From Planctomycetaceae bacterium (lineage in GTDB: Bacteria; Planctomycetota; Phycisphaerae; Phycisphaerales; SM1A02), in the NCBI GenBank assembly GCA_027488265.1, contig JAIYCA010000279.1:1-24567 (forward strand): a stretch of 24,567 bases of DNA, read 5' to 3'. The position numbers and the translations under genes are program-made. The notes under the pieces were generated by a model. It saw nothing but the letters and a program-made list of their open reading frames with translations. It did no database searches and was not told the origin of the DNA. Of this stretch, positions 8,885 through 17,108 are shown piece after piece; position 1 is the stretch's first letter, and each line of letters begins with the position of its first letter.

Positions 8885-9819
8885 TGGATCTTCACCGGGA
8901 GCGGCACAAAGGCCGGGGTGTGCTTGCCTTGGAGAATTTCGAGTGCCTTGAGAATGCCGTCCGCGGATGCGGGTGCGGATTCCCACTTCCAACCATCGGC
9001 CGTTGGACGACCGATGCCAGCATCGCCGCGCGGGCTCAGGTAGTACGCCTGCCCGAGGCCAACGTAGAGCACCTGGCACTCGGCCGACGAGCCATCCGGC
9101 ATCGTGCGAACCTCGAAGTTGATGGACATCTCGCTGTTGACTTTGTTGACTTCGTTGAGGATGCCCAGCACGTTTTGGAAACGCTCTGCGACGGAGACGC
9201 GCGTGTTCGCCGGATCTTCTGGGATACGGTTGAAGAGCGGCTGCAACTTCGTGCGGACGGGGTCTGGCATGACCTTCGAAAGATTGCGAACCTCAGCTTC
9301 CATCGCCGTGACCGTCTTCACGAGACGTTCGGTCGATGCCTTGAGCTGGTCGCGTTCCTTCGCGAGTTCTTCGCGCTTGCGATCGGTTTCTGCGAGGCTC
9401 GCTTGCGCTTGCACGATGCGCTCATCGAGCGTCGTGACTTCCTTCGCGACGAGTTCAACGCGGCCCTTGAGCACATCCTTGCTCTGCTGCCACTCGCCGC
9501 GCTCGCGTGCGATGATCTGCTGGGTCTCAATCCACTTCGTCATGGTGAGACGCGTCTCATCGAGCGTCGGCTTGCCGCCGGACGTTTCGTCCGTCGTGGC
9601 TGCGGCTGTCGTGGCCGCGGCCGTTCCCGTCTGCGACTGTGCTGCGGCGGGCGCGGCGTTGGTTGCCGCTGGTGCCGACGAAGCGCCGTCCGCCTGCGCA
9701 GGACGCTGGTTGGCTCCGAGCGCCACACACGGAAGCGCTGCCGCGACAGCGAGCACGCATCCGCGGAAGGTCGCTCGCGGAGGCGGCGCACTGGTGCGAG
9801 TTGTTTGGGTGTTCTCCAT
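8881..9819 (-). CDS. DUF3450 family periplasmic coiled-coil protein
   Basis: A 312-residue DUF3450 protein. It has a hydrophobic N-terminal export segment (about 20-36, CVLAVAAALPCVALGAN), then an Ala/Thr-rich low-complexity insert (about 45-80), a long coiled coil (about 95-185) and the DUF3450 core with PLFNRIPEDPANTRVSVAERFQNVLGIL, a VLYVGLGQAYYLSP strand and DGWKWE. DUF3450 genes typically sit directly upstream of TtpC-type exbB genes; the biochemical role is unknown and a stator- or receptor-contacting adaptor is a guess. The ATG at 9819 is preferred to 9849 because AGAGGA lies 7 nt upstream of it. Its stop overlaps the next gene as ATGA. The Ala/Thr-rich insert is the least conserved-looking part. 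Confidence 0.88.
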   Translation of the reverse strand: MENTQTTRTSAPPPRATFRGCVLAVAAALPCVALGANQRPAQADGASSAPAATNAAPAAAQSQTGTAAATTAAATTDETSGGKPTLDETRLTMTKWIETQQIIARERGEWQQSKDVLKGRVELVAKEVTTLDERIVQAQASLAETDRKREELAKERDQLKASTERLVKTVTAMEAEVRNLSKVMPDPVRTKLQPLFNRIPEDPANTRVSVAERFQNVLGILNEVNKVNSEMSINFEVRTMPDGSSAECQVLYVGLGQAYYLSPRGDAGIGRPTADGWKWESAPASADGILKALEILQGKHTPAFVPLPVKIQ

Positions 9820-9826
9820 AGTTGAG

Positions 9827-9832
9827 TCCTCT
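9827..9832 (-). promoter_or_regulatory. Shine-Dalgarno AGAGGA setting the DUF3450 start
   Basis: AGAGGA on the minus strand, 7 nt before the ATG at 9819, supports that start over the in-frame ATG at 9849. Confidence 0.7.
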
Positions 9833-9880
9833 CTGCGTCGGTCGGTCACTCTCTTGAGCGGTCGCGATGGATCGCGAGGT

Positions 9881-12800
9881 TCAGAAATCCATTTGGAAGG
9901 ACAAGCCGACTGCGAAGTCGATACCTGCCGTGTACGAAGTGTTGAGAATATCGCGGCTGAGATAGGGCGAACGATAGACCGTTTGAATCTCAGGATTGGT
10001 GAGGTTCTTCGCTTGGAAGAAGAGCTTCAAGTGCTCCATGAGGTACTGCTGCAACGTGAAGTTGAGCGTGCCGTAGCTCTTTGAGTAGATGCTCGGGATG
10101 TACGCGCCTTCGTCGATACCAGCACCCGTTTCGAGCGTGTCGCCGGTGATCGTGTAGAACAGCGCGAGCTGCGTGCCCGTCGGCTCGAACTCATACACCG
10201 CGTTCGCGTTGAAGAGGTACGCCGGCGCACCCGTCATATCGCGTGAAACAAGCGGGAAGCCGTTCGTCGCGAAGTAAATCTGCTCATCTTCCGGCAGCGT
10301 CACTTGCGAATTGATGATCGTCGCGTTGAGGCCGAACGAAAGCCCCTCGAGATTCTCGTTGAGAAGATTCGCCTTGAGGCGTCCTTCAAGTTCGCCACCG
10401 ATGAGCGTGCCCTCCGGATAGTTGACCGCCGACGTGTACACGAAGCCCTGCGGCGAATCGAACTGCGAGTACTCGATGGTGTCGGTCAGTTCCTTGTAGA
10501 AGATCGATCCCGACAAGAACAAACCTTCAACCGGCGTGTAATCAAGACGCACGTCGTAGTTGTCAAGCGACGCCATCGTCAAGAGTGGGTTGCCGATGAA
10601 GATCGGACCACCGAGGTACTCTTGCTGGAGAACCGGCGTGATTTCGCGGAAGGTTTGGCGTGCGACGGTCTGCGCATAGCTGAGACGCACCGTGACCGTC
10701 TCCGTCGCCTTCCACTCTCCGCCGATCGAAGGCAACACACTCGTTTCGCGGTAGTCGGCATTCGCGCCCGTCGGATCGGCACTGAACGGAACGAGGTTGT
10801 ACGGCTGACCAGTCGCCGGATCGATGCCGGGAATCAGGTAGAGCGCGTCGACGTCGCCGAAAACCTCGGTCGACAAACTCGTCGATTCCAGGCGGAAACC
10901 ACCAACGAGGTTCCACTCTTCACCGAGCGGAAGGTCGGCCATCATGTAGAACGCGCCGATGTTCTGCTGACCGTCGTAGTCGATGTCGTACGTCGACTCG
11001 TAGATCGGGTGATCTTCGTCTGGGAAGACTTCGCTCCACGGTTGATCCCATCCTCCGACATAGAACGGATTCGGATCGGTCAACTGGTTGTTCGAGAACG
11101 TCTCTTGGGTGAAAGTTCGCTCGACCTTGTCGAGGAACATACCGGTCTTGAAGAAGCCCTCACGGTCGTTGTCCATCAGGAACGGCAACTTGAGGTTCGC
11201 AGCAAGTTGATTGCTCGTCTCCTCAACCGCTTGCCAGATGTGCTGCACCCAACCGAGGTTGGCGTTTTCCGCAGGAACAAGCGGAATCCAGATGCCTGGG
11301 AGCGACGGATCGATCGCGTTCGACGGCGGCCACCATACGCTTGCAAACTGCGTCTTGTCGGGTTGATCCCACTTCGCAGTCGAAGCAGATGCGGTCCAAT
11401 CGAGGATCGGAACCTTGAAGAGTTCACCGTCTTCTGAGCCGAGTTTGTGCTCGCCCTTCAAGATCGTCGATTCGACCGACGTCTCGGTGTAGGTCAGCGT
11501 CTCAAGACGCTGATAGGGCGACGCCTGCAACAACTCGTTGTTCGCCGCGCTCGCCGGATCGTTCGGGTCGTATTCCGCCGGAAGATCGATCGGATACCCG
11601 ATGATCGTCGACCAGTAGTCTTCGTAGTCCTCGGTGCACCAGTACTGCTTGCCGCGCGTGTTTTCCGCGAGCGTTGCCGTACTCGTTGCCGTGCGCGAGT
11701 AGAAGTAGGTCAAGCCGAGTTTGTTCCGCTCGGTCTCCACGCCGACCGACGCGAGGCCGCCCCACTGAACACTCTGCGAACCCTGCGTGATGTCGAGCAA
11801 ACTCGACTGGAAGTTCGGATTGCTCGTGACTTGTGTTGGGTCGCCGAGGCTCGGCTCGGGAATTGTGCCGAGCTGCGGATCGATGACCCACGAATCCTCA
11901 ATGCCGTTGTCGAAGTACGAGCTGTCGGTCTCGTAGAAGAAGCTTGCGAAGGCGCCAACCTTGATGCCGTCATCGACTTCCCACGAACCGCCGCCCGCCG
12001 CCGACCACTTGTAATCGATCGCAGGATTGCTCGTCTCTTCGGTTCCAGTTGCATTCGGCCACGACTGGCCAATCAGATCCGTTGGGATATTGCGACCAGC
12101 GTTGCCGCCCCAAACTGGGATGTCAGCACCTTGGTACGTAAGGAACTTGTCCCCTGCACCTTGAACCTGGGAGTTCGTACCGAGCTGGCCCTTCAACTGG
12201 AAGAACGGCTGATCGGGGAGATCCTTGAGGTCGATGTTGATCGCGCCGCCCGACGAGTCACCCTGCTGGTCAGGCGTGAAGGTCTTGCTGACTTGCAGGC
12301 TCTGGATGACCGCGCTCGGGAATTGATCGAGCTGCACAGCGCGACGCTCGGCGTCCGACGTCGGCAAGCGCACACCATCAAGAAGTGCCGCAACGTAACG
12401 ATCGGGCAGACCGCGCACGACTGCGTAGCGGCCCTCTTGCACCGATGCGCCCGGAACCAAGAGAAGCGCCGCCGCAGCATCGCTTGCGCCAGCCTTGCTA
12501 ATGATGTCCGCACCGACTGAGTCGAGGAGTTGCGGGCTATCGAGGCGCATCGTGAGCAACGCCGCCTCGGAACCGCCGAGTTCGAGTTCTTGGACGATGA
12601 ATTCGTCCATATCCTCGTACTCGCCCTGCATTTCTGCATCGAGATCGGTCAACTGAAGGCCAGTCACCACAACGTCCGGACGGACCTGCCGGCTGAACCC
12701 GTCTCGGCTGATGATCACGGTGTAACGACCAGGCGGCAGCGAGAGCGAGTAAGCGCCATCGGCCGCGGTCGTCGTGCGCATGCCGTTTTCGACCACCGTC

Positions 12801-12949
12801 ACGGTCGCACCCACGACAGGTCCGCCGAAATCGCGGTCGGTCACGAAGCCACGCAATGTCCCCGCATCTTGCGCATGCGCGACCGTCGAGACGCACGCCA
12901 CGCAAGCGGCGACGCCAAGCGCTGCCCAAGGTGTTCGAAGATTTTGCAT
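9881..12949 (-). CDS. TonB-dependent outer-membrane receptor with N-terminal carboxypeptidase-regulatory-like domain
   Basis: A 1022-residue outer-membrane active-transport receptor. Residues 1-26 are a signal peptide (VSTVAHA). About 30-108 is a CarboxypepD_reg-like beta-sandwich (GTLRGFVTDRDFGGPVVGATV ... GAYSLSLPPGRYTVIISRDG). A likely TonB box DEFIVQ lies at 115-120. The plug follows (about 145-245; ADIISKAGASDAAAAL, YAVVRGLPDRYVAALLDGVR, GDSSGGAINIDL), and then a beta-barrel ending in the aromatic C-terminal residue expected for Bam-assembled barrels (GLSFQMDF). The DUF3450/exbB/exbD/tonB genes start 61 bp downstream on the same strand, so this receptor is probably their dedicated client. 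Nothing in the sequence fixes the substrate; I see no cobalamin riboswitch upstream. The start codon is preceded by a hairpin rather than a clear Shine-Dalgarno. Confidence 0.92.
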   Translation of the reverse strand: MQNLRTPWAALGVAACVACVSTVAHAQDAGTLRGFVTDRDFGGPVVGATVTVVENGMRTTTAADGAYSLSLPPGRYTVIISRDGFSRQVRPDVVVTGLQLTDLDAEMQGEYEDMDEFIVQELELGGSEAALLTMRLDSPQLLDSVGADIISKAGASDAAAALLLVPGASVQEGRYAVVRGLPDRYVAALLDGVRLPTSDAERRAVQLDQFPSAVIQSLQVSKTFTPDQQGDSSGGAINIDLKDLPDQPFFQLKGQLGTNSQVQGAGDKFLTYQGADIPVWGGNAGRNIPTDLIGQSWPNATGTEETSNPAIDYKWSAAGGGSWEVDDGIKVGAFASFFYETDSSYFDNGIEDSWVIDPQLGTIPEPSLGDPTQVTSNPNFQSSLLDITQGSQSVQWGGLASVGVETERNKLGLTYFYSRTATSTATLAENTRGKQYWCTEDYEDYWSTIIGYPIDLPAEYDPNDPASAANNELLQASPYQRLETLTYTETSVESTILKGEHKLGSEDGELFKVPILDWTASASTAKWDQPDKTQFASVWWPPSNAIDPSLPGIWIPLVPAENANLGWVQHIWQAVEETSNQLAANLKLPFLMDNDREGFFKTGMFLDKVERTFTQETFSNNQLTDPNPFYVGGWDQPWSEVFPDEDHPIYESTYDIDYDGQQNIGAFYMMADLPLGEEWNLVGGFRLESTSLSTEVFGDVDALYLIPGIDPATGQPYNLVPFSADPTGANADYRETSVLPSIGGEWKATETVTVRLSYAQTVARQTFREITPVLQQEYLGGPIFIGNPLLTMASLDNYDVRLDYTPVEGLFLSGSIFYKELTDTIEYSQFDSPQGFVYTSAVNYPEGTLIGGELEGRLKANLLNENLEGLSFGLNATIINSQVTLPEDEQIYFATNGFPLVSRDMTGAPAYLFNANAVYEFEPTGTQLALFYTITGDTLETGAGIDEGAYIPSIYSKSYGTLNFTLQQYLMEHLKLFFQAKNLTNPEIQTVYRSPYLSRDILNTSYTAGIDFAVGLSFQMDF

Positions 12950-12951
12950 GG

Positions 12952-12970
12952 TCGGGCCAGAAACGCCCGA
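12952..12970 (-). promoter_or_regulatory. Hairpin immediately upstream of the receptor start codon
   Basis: A perfect 6-bp stem TCGGGC / GCCCGA with a 7-nt loop ends two bases before the ATG at 12949, covering the place where a ribosome binding site would lie. It may limit translation initiation. This rests on the sequence fold only. Confidence 0.45.
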
Positions 12971-13071
12971 TGACTGTTCAAAGCCGCGGAAGATCGGAGC
13001 CGCGCGCCTGTCCCGTCATCGAAGGGCGGGCAAGGTAGGCATCCACCTCTAAACAATGTTGCTGAAAACGT

Positions 13072-13085
13072 TTGACTTACGTCAA
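13072..13085. promoter_or_regulatory. Perfect FNR/CRP-like palindrome TTGAC-N4-GTCAA upstream of the receptor operon
   Basis: TTGACTTACGTCAA is a perfect dyad with the 5-4-5 geometry of FNR/CRP-superfamily operators (the FNR consensus is TTGAT-N4-ATCAA). It lies about 125 bp upstream of the receptor start, overlapping candidate minus-strand -35 elements. The regulator identity is inference. Confidence 0.45.
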
Positions 13086-13242
13086 GACTGTGTCAAGGCG
13101 CACGTTGTCACATGGCACATCAAATTGCTGCGTGATGTGTTCGATCGTGTCGCGTCTTCACGCGATCTTCACGAAGTGGAGTTCAGCACGTCCATTCGCG
13201 AACGATGAAGCCCGCCGCTCTCACCGCATCACGCCATGCGAA

Positions 13243-13284
13243 GCAATCACCACGGCGAACTCACCATGGCCAACTCACCATGGC
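13243..13284 (-). repeat. 14-bp tandem repeat containing the lipoprotein stop codon
   Basis: Three units on the minus strand: GCCATGGTGAGTTG (13284-13271), GCCATGGTGAGTTC (13270-13257) and the diverged GCCGTGGTGATTGC (13256-13243). The TGA stop of the TPR lipoprotein gene (13277-13275) lies in the first unit. Confidence 0.8.
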
Positions 13285-14600
13285 GCACGCAAGCCAGCGC
13301 GAATCTCCGCCATGCGCGCCCAGAGTTCCTCGCCTGGCTCGACACCCGTCGTCGCAAGATCCGCAGACGCAGCCGCGAGATCTTCTGCTCGTGGCCGTGC
13401 ATTGCTGTTGATGGCACCTTCGTTGATCGCGAGTGCAAAGATCTCACGCGCCTTCGCTTGATCGCCGAGCGTTGCGTAGCCCTTGGCAACCAAGCGCAGC
13501 GGCGCGCCGCGGAAGATGTCGACAATGCTGTCGCGATTGGTTTGGAAGTACACCACCGCCTCATCGAGCGTCTTGCGTGCGGCGTCGGGTTCCCCTGCTT
13601 CAAACTCGCCAGTACCTAGCAACGCCATCTGCGTCACGAAGTCCTCCGGCAGCCACTTCGCCTTCGCAAACTCAGCCTTCGCCTCGGCGACGAGTTCACG
13701 CGCGTGCGCCGCATCGCCTGATTTCGACGCGGTCCGCGCGAGTTCGAGGAGCGATGAAACGCGGATGTCGAAAGGAACCCTCGCATTCAATCGACGAACG
13801 ACATCCTCGATCTTCGCTCGTCGAACGGAGTCCTTCACGAATCGACCGTACAGAGCCTCGGAAACATCGAGCGCGTTTCGTGCGAGGTCGAAGTTTCCCG
13901 TCGCGAGCCACGCCTCGATTTCTGCAAGCCGAGCGTCAAACTCCGCTTCATCGGCCTTCGTCGCTTCGACCGCTTCGACTTTCCCGATTTCAGATTCGCC
14001 AACGCCCTTCGCGAGCTCGTCTGCACGGCCACTCTCGCCAAGCACGACATAGACCTGCGCGACCTTGACGCGAATGCGCTCTTGTTGCCAGTCGAGCCAC
14101 TCGGGCAGCGACTTCAGTGCGCGATCCGCAAACTCAGAAGCCTTCGCGGTTTCGCCCGCGCGCGCGTAAGCGAGCCCAATGTCGGCGTAACACGCGGCGC
14201 GACGCCATGTGCGCATGGAGTTTGCCATTTCCTCGGCGCCTCGAGGGTCACCCAGAGAGATCATCGCCGCGACGCACCACTCTTGCGCCTTCGCTTGATC
14301 GCGCACGTTGCCTTCGGTTGGAATCATCGAGGCGACGTCGTAGCCAAAGCGGGCGATTTCAATCCGCCGCGCAGTGGATGCAGCGAGCGGCGCGCTTGTC
14401 GTCGAGGCGCTAGTCATCGAGGCGCTTGTCGTCGAGGCGTTGTTCACCGCGTTGTTCGCGGCAGCGCTTTCGTTCGAACCTTCCGCCGCGACAGGTGCCT
14501 TCGATTCCTGCGGCGAGCAGGCAGAGAGCGCACAAATCGTCGCGATCGCAAACGAGCATGCGGCAACAGAGCGTCGAGAGAGTGGAGAGTTCGCGGTCAT
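13275..14600 (-). CDS. TPR-like repeat lipoprotein
   Basis: A 441-residue probable lipoprotein. From the ATG at 14600 the N-terminus is SPLSRRSVAACSFAIATICA followed by a lipobox LSAC, giving a lipid-modified Cys near residue 28. A Ser/Thr/Ala-rich linker with repeated TTSAS-like units follows (about 45-75). The rest is helical, with TPR-style pairs such as AACYADIGLAYARAGETAKA, SLLELARTASKSGDAAHARE and APLRLVAKGYATLGDQAKAR. The in-frame ATG at 14627 would put nine polar residues before the signal, so 14600 is preferred. It lies between the beta-helix gene and the receptor gene on the same strand, suggesting a scaffold or accessory role at the membrane, though a terminator upstream makes it a separate transcript. 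No enzymatic motif seen; function unknown. Confidence 0.8.
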   Translation of the reverse strand: MTANSPLSRRSVAACSFAIATICALSACSPQESKAPVAAEGSNESAAANNAVNNASTTSASMTSASTTSAPLAASTARRIEIARFGYDVASMIPTEGNVRDQAKAQEWCVAAMISLGDPRGAEEMANSMRTWRRAACYADIGLAYARAGETAKASEFADRALKSLPEWLDWQQERIRVKVAQVYVVLGESGRADELAKGVGESEIGKVEAVEATKADEAEFDARLAEIEAWLATGNFDLARNALDVSEALYGRFVKDSVRRAKIEDVVRRLNARVPFDIRVSSLLELARTASKSGDAAHARELVAEAKAEFAKAKWLPEDFVTQMALLGTGEFEAGEPDAARKTLDEAVVYFQTNRDSIVDIFRGAPLRLVAKGYATLGDQAKAREIFALAINEGAINSNARPRAEDLAAASADLATTGVEPGEELWARMAEIRAGLRAPW

Positions 14601-14718
14601 GGTGTTCACGTTGGGCAAGGTATCCAATCGCCAGACCCCGCATCATCAACGCGTCATCAAAGCACCACAACGCATGACGAAGTTTCGAGTCGGACAATGC
14701 TGAAGCGAGCGAAAGAGA

Positions 14719-14758
14719 ACGGGCCTCGTGCGGCATACATCTCGCCGACGAGGCCCGT
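14719..14758 (-). terminator. Intrinsic terminator after the beta-helix protein gene
   Basis: An 11-bp perfect stem ACGGGCCTCGT / ACGAGGCCCGT (14719-14729 and 14748-14758), with a further CGGC/GCCG pairing inside the loop. On the minus strand the tail is TTCTCTTTC. It separates the beta-helix gene from the lipoprotein gene. Confidence 0.75.
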
Positions 14759-14774
14759 CTTACTTACTTGTCAC

Positions 14775-14794
14775 TGCGCGGTTGAAACCGCGCA
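14775..14794 (-). terminator. Second hairpin directly after the beta-helix gene stop
   Basis: TGCGCGGT / ACCGCGCA form an 8-bp perfect stem with a 4-nt loop, starting 6 bases after the stop codon. It lacks a U-tract, so it may stabilise the 3' end ahead of the real terminator at 14719-14758. Confidence 0.5.
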
Positions 14795-14800
14795 ATCAAA

Positions 14801-16540
14801 TCACTGGCAGTTACCCCAAGCGCCGAGGAGGAGCGCGAGGTCCGAAGCACCAACCGTGCCATCGTTATCGAGGTCCGGAGTCTTGGTGCCCCAGCCCGCG
14901 AGGAGTTCTGCGAGGTCCGAAGCGCCGGTGGTTCCGTCGCCGTCGATGTCGGTGATGCACGGAGCAGCGACGGTGCAGGACTTCGCTGGGGCGGTGATGA
15001 AGCCGAAGGCGTCAGCAGCCGTCCACGAGCAGAGCCAGTGCGACGACGAGCTGAACGCGCCGCGGAAGTTCGCCGGAACGAAGAAGCCATCGTTTGGAGC
15101 CGAGCCAACCGAGGTCGCAGCGTCGTTCGTCGCGAGCGGGTTGAGACCAGTCACCGGACGAACCTTGAGGAGGCCAGCGTTCGCCGAGACGACTGCGCCA
15201 CGGGTGATGCCCGCGATCGGCGAGAGAGTCGCGGTCACGTTGTTGGTGCCTGCAGCGCGAACGCCACGGGTATCAGCTTCGGTGTACGCAGCTGGGTTGA
15301 CGTTATTGAAGAACACGCTGTCCTTGATTTCGTTGAGGTTGCCGTTGACCTGCGCCTTGTAGAAGGCGCTTGGGTTCGCTGGCGCGTTCACAGTTGGGTA
15401 GGTGTTGTACGCAGTGGTCCAAGTCGCAGCCCACGAGTGGGTGCCGTTGAAACCGTAACCCGCGCCACCGTCACCGTCGACGTTGTCGATCGCGACGAGA
15501 CGCTCACCCATGTCCATGAACACGGAGTTGCGGATCTGGACGCGTGCGTTGTCGCGGTATGCGACGCCGTGGTCGCCACCGTTCGAGCCGGTCGCGTTGT
15601 CGCCGGGGTTACCGATGCAGGTGAAGTTGTAGAGGACAGCGGTCGTGACCGGCTGGTAATCAGACTGTTCTGCGCCGTCGATTTCGATCATGTTGTCGCC
15701 GACGCCCGAGCCCTGCGCGTTCGACGCTGGGAGCGCCGAGTATCCCTGGACGATGAGGCCGAACTGGGCCTTGCCGCGCCAACCTTGGTCGACGTCGAGG
15801 CTGTCGTCACCGATGTTCCAGATCGAGACGTAGTTGAGGTTGACCGTGCCACCCCAGATCTCGATGCCGTCGTCGATGTTGTTCATGATTTCCATGTGGT
15901 CGATCGTGGTTTCACGACCAACGCCACCGAGGGAGAGGCCGTTGAGCTCGTTGTTGAGGCCGATCACCTTGCCGCCGTAGCGGAAGCTGACGTACGCGAG
16001 CGAGCCGGAATCGTCTTCGTCGTTGCCGCCACCGTAGACGGTGTTCGGGTCGGTCGCAGAACCGCCGAGGAGACCTTCCATGATGCCGATGTTGTTTGCG
16101 TTTGGAGCTGCGGTGTTCGCCGCGATGACGTTCTCCGAGATGTAGCCACGGCCCATCACGGTGAGGTTACCCCACTCGTTGCAGACGCCGCGCCACGTAC
16201 CGGTCTTCGGGTTGCCCTTGGTCCAAGTGGCGACGTCAGCCGTCGAGGTGAAGATGATCGGGCTCGCTTGCGTGCCGACCGCGTTGATGCGAGCGCCGCG
16301 GGTGACGGCGAGCGAGCCACCGTCTGCCGGGCGGCTCGCGATGAGCGTGCCTGGCTCGATGGTGAGGGTTGCGCCTGGGAGGACGTAGATCTGACCGACG
16401 ATGCGGTAGACGTTATCGGCGGTCCAAGTGGTCGAGGTCGAGATGTTCGCGTTGACGAAGATCTCAGCGGCGCCGGCGGCCTGCGCGAGGAGGAGCGAGG
16501 CGCCAGAGACGAGGAGCATGCGGCTGACGTTGTTCTTCAT
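14801..16540 (-). CDS. Secreted right-handed beta-helix-like surface protein with C-terminal dockerin-like tail
   Basis: A 579-residue exported protein. The signal peptide (LLVSGASLLLAQAAGAAE) is followed by a repeat-rich domain of the type seen in many Bacteroidota surface proteins: TTWTADNVYRIVGQIYVLPG, ATLTIEPGTLIASRPADGG, INAVGTQASPIIFTS, NGLSLGGVGRETTIDHMEI, DDGIEIWGGTVNLNYVSIWN. This pattern suggests a parallel beta-helix. Residues 527-579 hold two dockerin/EF-hand-like units, DIDGDGTTGASDLAELLAGW and DLDNDGTVGASDLALLLGAW, each with a DxDxDG calcium-loop pattern. The ATG at 16540 has AAGGA 9 nt upstream. No catalytic residues are apparent, so a binding or structural role is more likely than a lyase. 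It heads the same-strand run leading to the TonB receptor; functional linkage is inferred. Confidence 0.82.
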   Translation of the reverse strand: MKNNVSRMLLVSGASLLLAQAAGAAEIFVNANISTSTTWTADNVYRIVGQIYVLPGATLTIEPGTLIASRPADGGSLAVTRGARINAVGTQASPIIFTSTADVATWTKGNPKTGTWRGVCNEWGNLTVMGRGYISENVIAANTAAPNANNIGIMEGLLGGSATDPNTVYGGGNDEDDSGSLAYVSFRYGGKVIGLNNELNGLSLGGVGRETTIDHMEIMNNIDDGIEIWGGTVNLNYVSIWNIGDDSLDVDQGWRGKAQFGLIVQGYSALPASNAQGSGVGDNMIEIDGAEQSDYQPVTTAVLYNFTCIGNPGDNATGSNGGDHGVAYRDNARVQIRNSVFMDMGERLVAIDNVDGDGGAGYGFNGTHSWAATWTTAYNTYPTVNAPANPSAFYKAQVNGNLNEIKDSVFFNNVNPAAYTEADTRGVRAAGTNNVTATLSPIAGITRGAVVSANAGLLKVRPVTGLNPLATNDAATSVGSAPNDGFFVPANFRGAFSSSSHWLCSWTAADAFGFITAPAKSCTVAAPCITDIDGDGTTGASDLAELLAGWGTKTPDLDNDGTVGASDLALLLGAWGNCQ

Positions 16541-17108
16541 GGTGTTCAATCCTTCACTTCGTTTCGAGTACTGGGATTCGCGTTCCAGTTCGAGGTCTGG
16601 GGAGCCTTCCGAACTCCCCGCTTCAAGACGAGACTTCACTGCACTGCCAACTCTCATTGGTTGATAGACGATGCGACTCCGACTGAAACACTCCGCCGAC
16701 GCTCGCACGCCCCCCGCCAACGGCTTGAGGAGGCCGAACCTACGACAGGACTTCAGGTCAGGCCAAAAATCCACGCTTGGATTGCGCGAGTGTTTCGTGA
16801 AGAGGGTCGCGAAAGGCTCGAGAAGCCGCTCAGGACACGGAACACAGAACCAAACATGGGTTGATCTGACGGCGGGAACTTACGCCCCGATTATTTGGAG
16901 TTTGTGTGCCTTTGATGAGCGCACGGAGTGATCGCGACTCGGTGAGAAACGCCGTCGTGCGCTCGCGAATGAATCCTTGCCAATTTCAGCGAGACTTCAT
17001 CCACTCTTCACGTGGCCTTCACCAAATTTCCGCGGCCTCCGCACCGCTCTCGCCGGTGCTCCGAACACGCCAGACCAGCCGGCTTGCGCTTTCCGCTACC
17101 TTGCGCGG
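16541..17108. other. Divergent intergenic region between the beta-helix and DUF1080 genes
   Basis: A 568-bp stretch with no supportable gene; open frames across it merely extend the flanking genes upstream. It should carry the promoters of both divergent genes, but I could not identify convincing -35/-10 pairs. A hairpin GGGGAG / CTCCCC (16599-16604 and 16614-16619) lies in the presumed 5' leader of the beta-helix gene, about 60-80 nt upstream of its ATG. Confidence 0.55.
16550..16554 (-). promoter_or_regulatory. Shine-Dalgarno AAGGA of the beta-helix protein gene
   Basis: AAGGA lies 9 nt before the ATG at 16540 and supports that start over longer in-frame options. Confidence 0.65.

Larger units (their letters stand above)
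12950..13274. other. Intergenic region between the TPR lipoprotein gene and the receptor gene
   Basis: A 325-bp stretch with no convincing gene. It must hold the promoter of the uptake operon. It contains the start-site hairpin (12952-12970), the TTGAC-N4-GTCAA palindrome (13072-13085), TTGACA on the minus strand at 13096-13091 as a possible -35, a 7-bp inverted repeat CACATCA / TGATGTG (13116-13122 and 13133-13139), and at its far end part of the stop-anchored repeat of the lipoprotein gene. I could not place a good -10 hexamer. Confidence 0.6.

Noticed and set aside
12950..13100. Possible cobalamin riboswitch or Fur box upstream of the TonB receptor
   Set aside because: No B12-box-like sequence or Fur-type inverted repeat is visible in the leader on the receptor's strand.
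15038..16864. A 608-codon open frame on the plus strand opposite the beta-helix gene
   Set aside because: Its Val/Asp/Arg-rich translation has no domain, whereas the minus strand has a signal peptide, beta-helix repeats, a dockerin-like tail and a Shine-Dalgarno.
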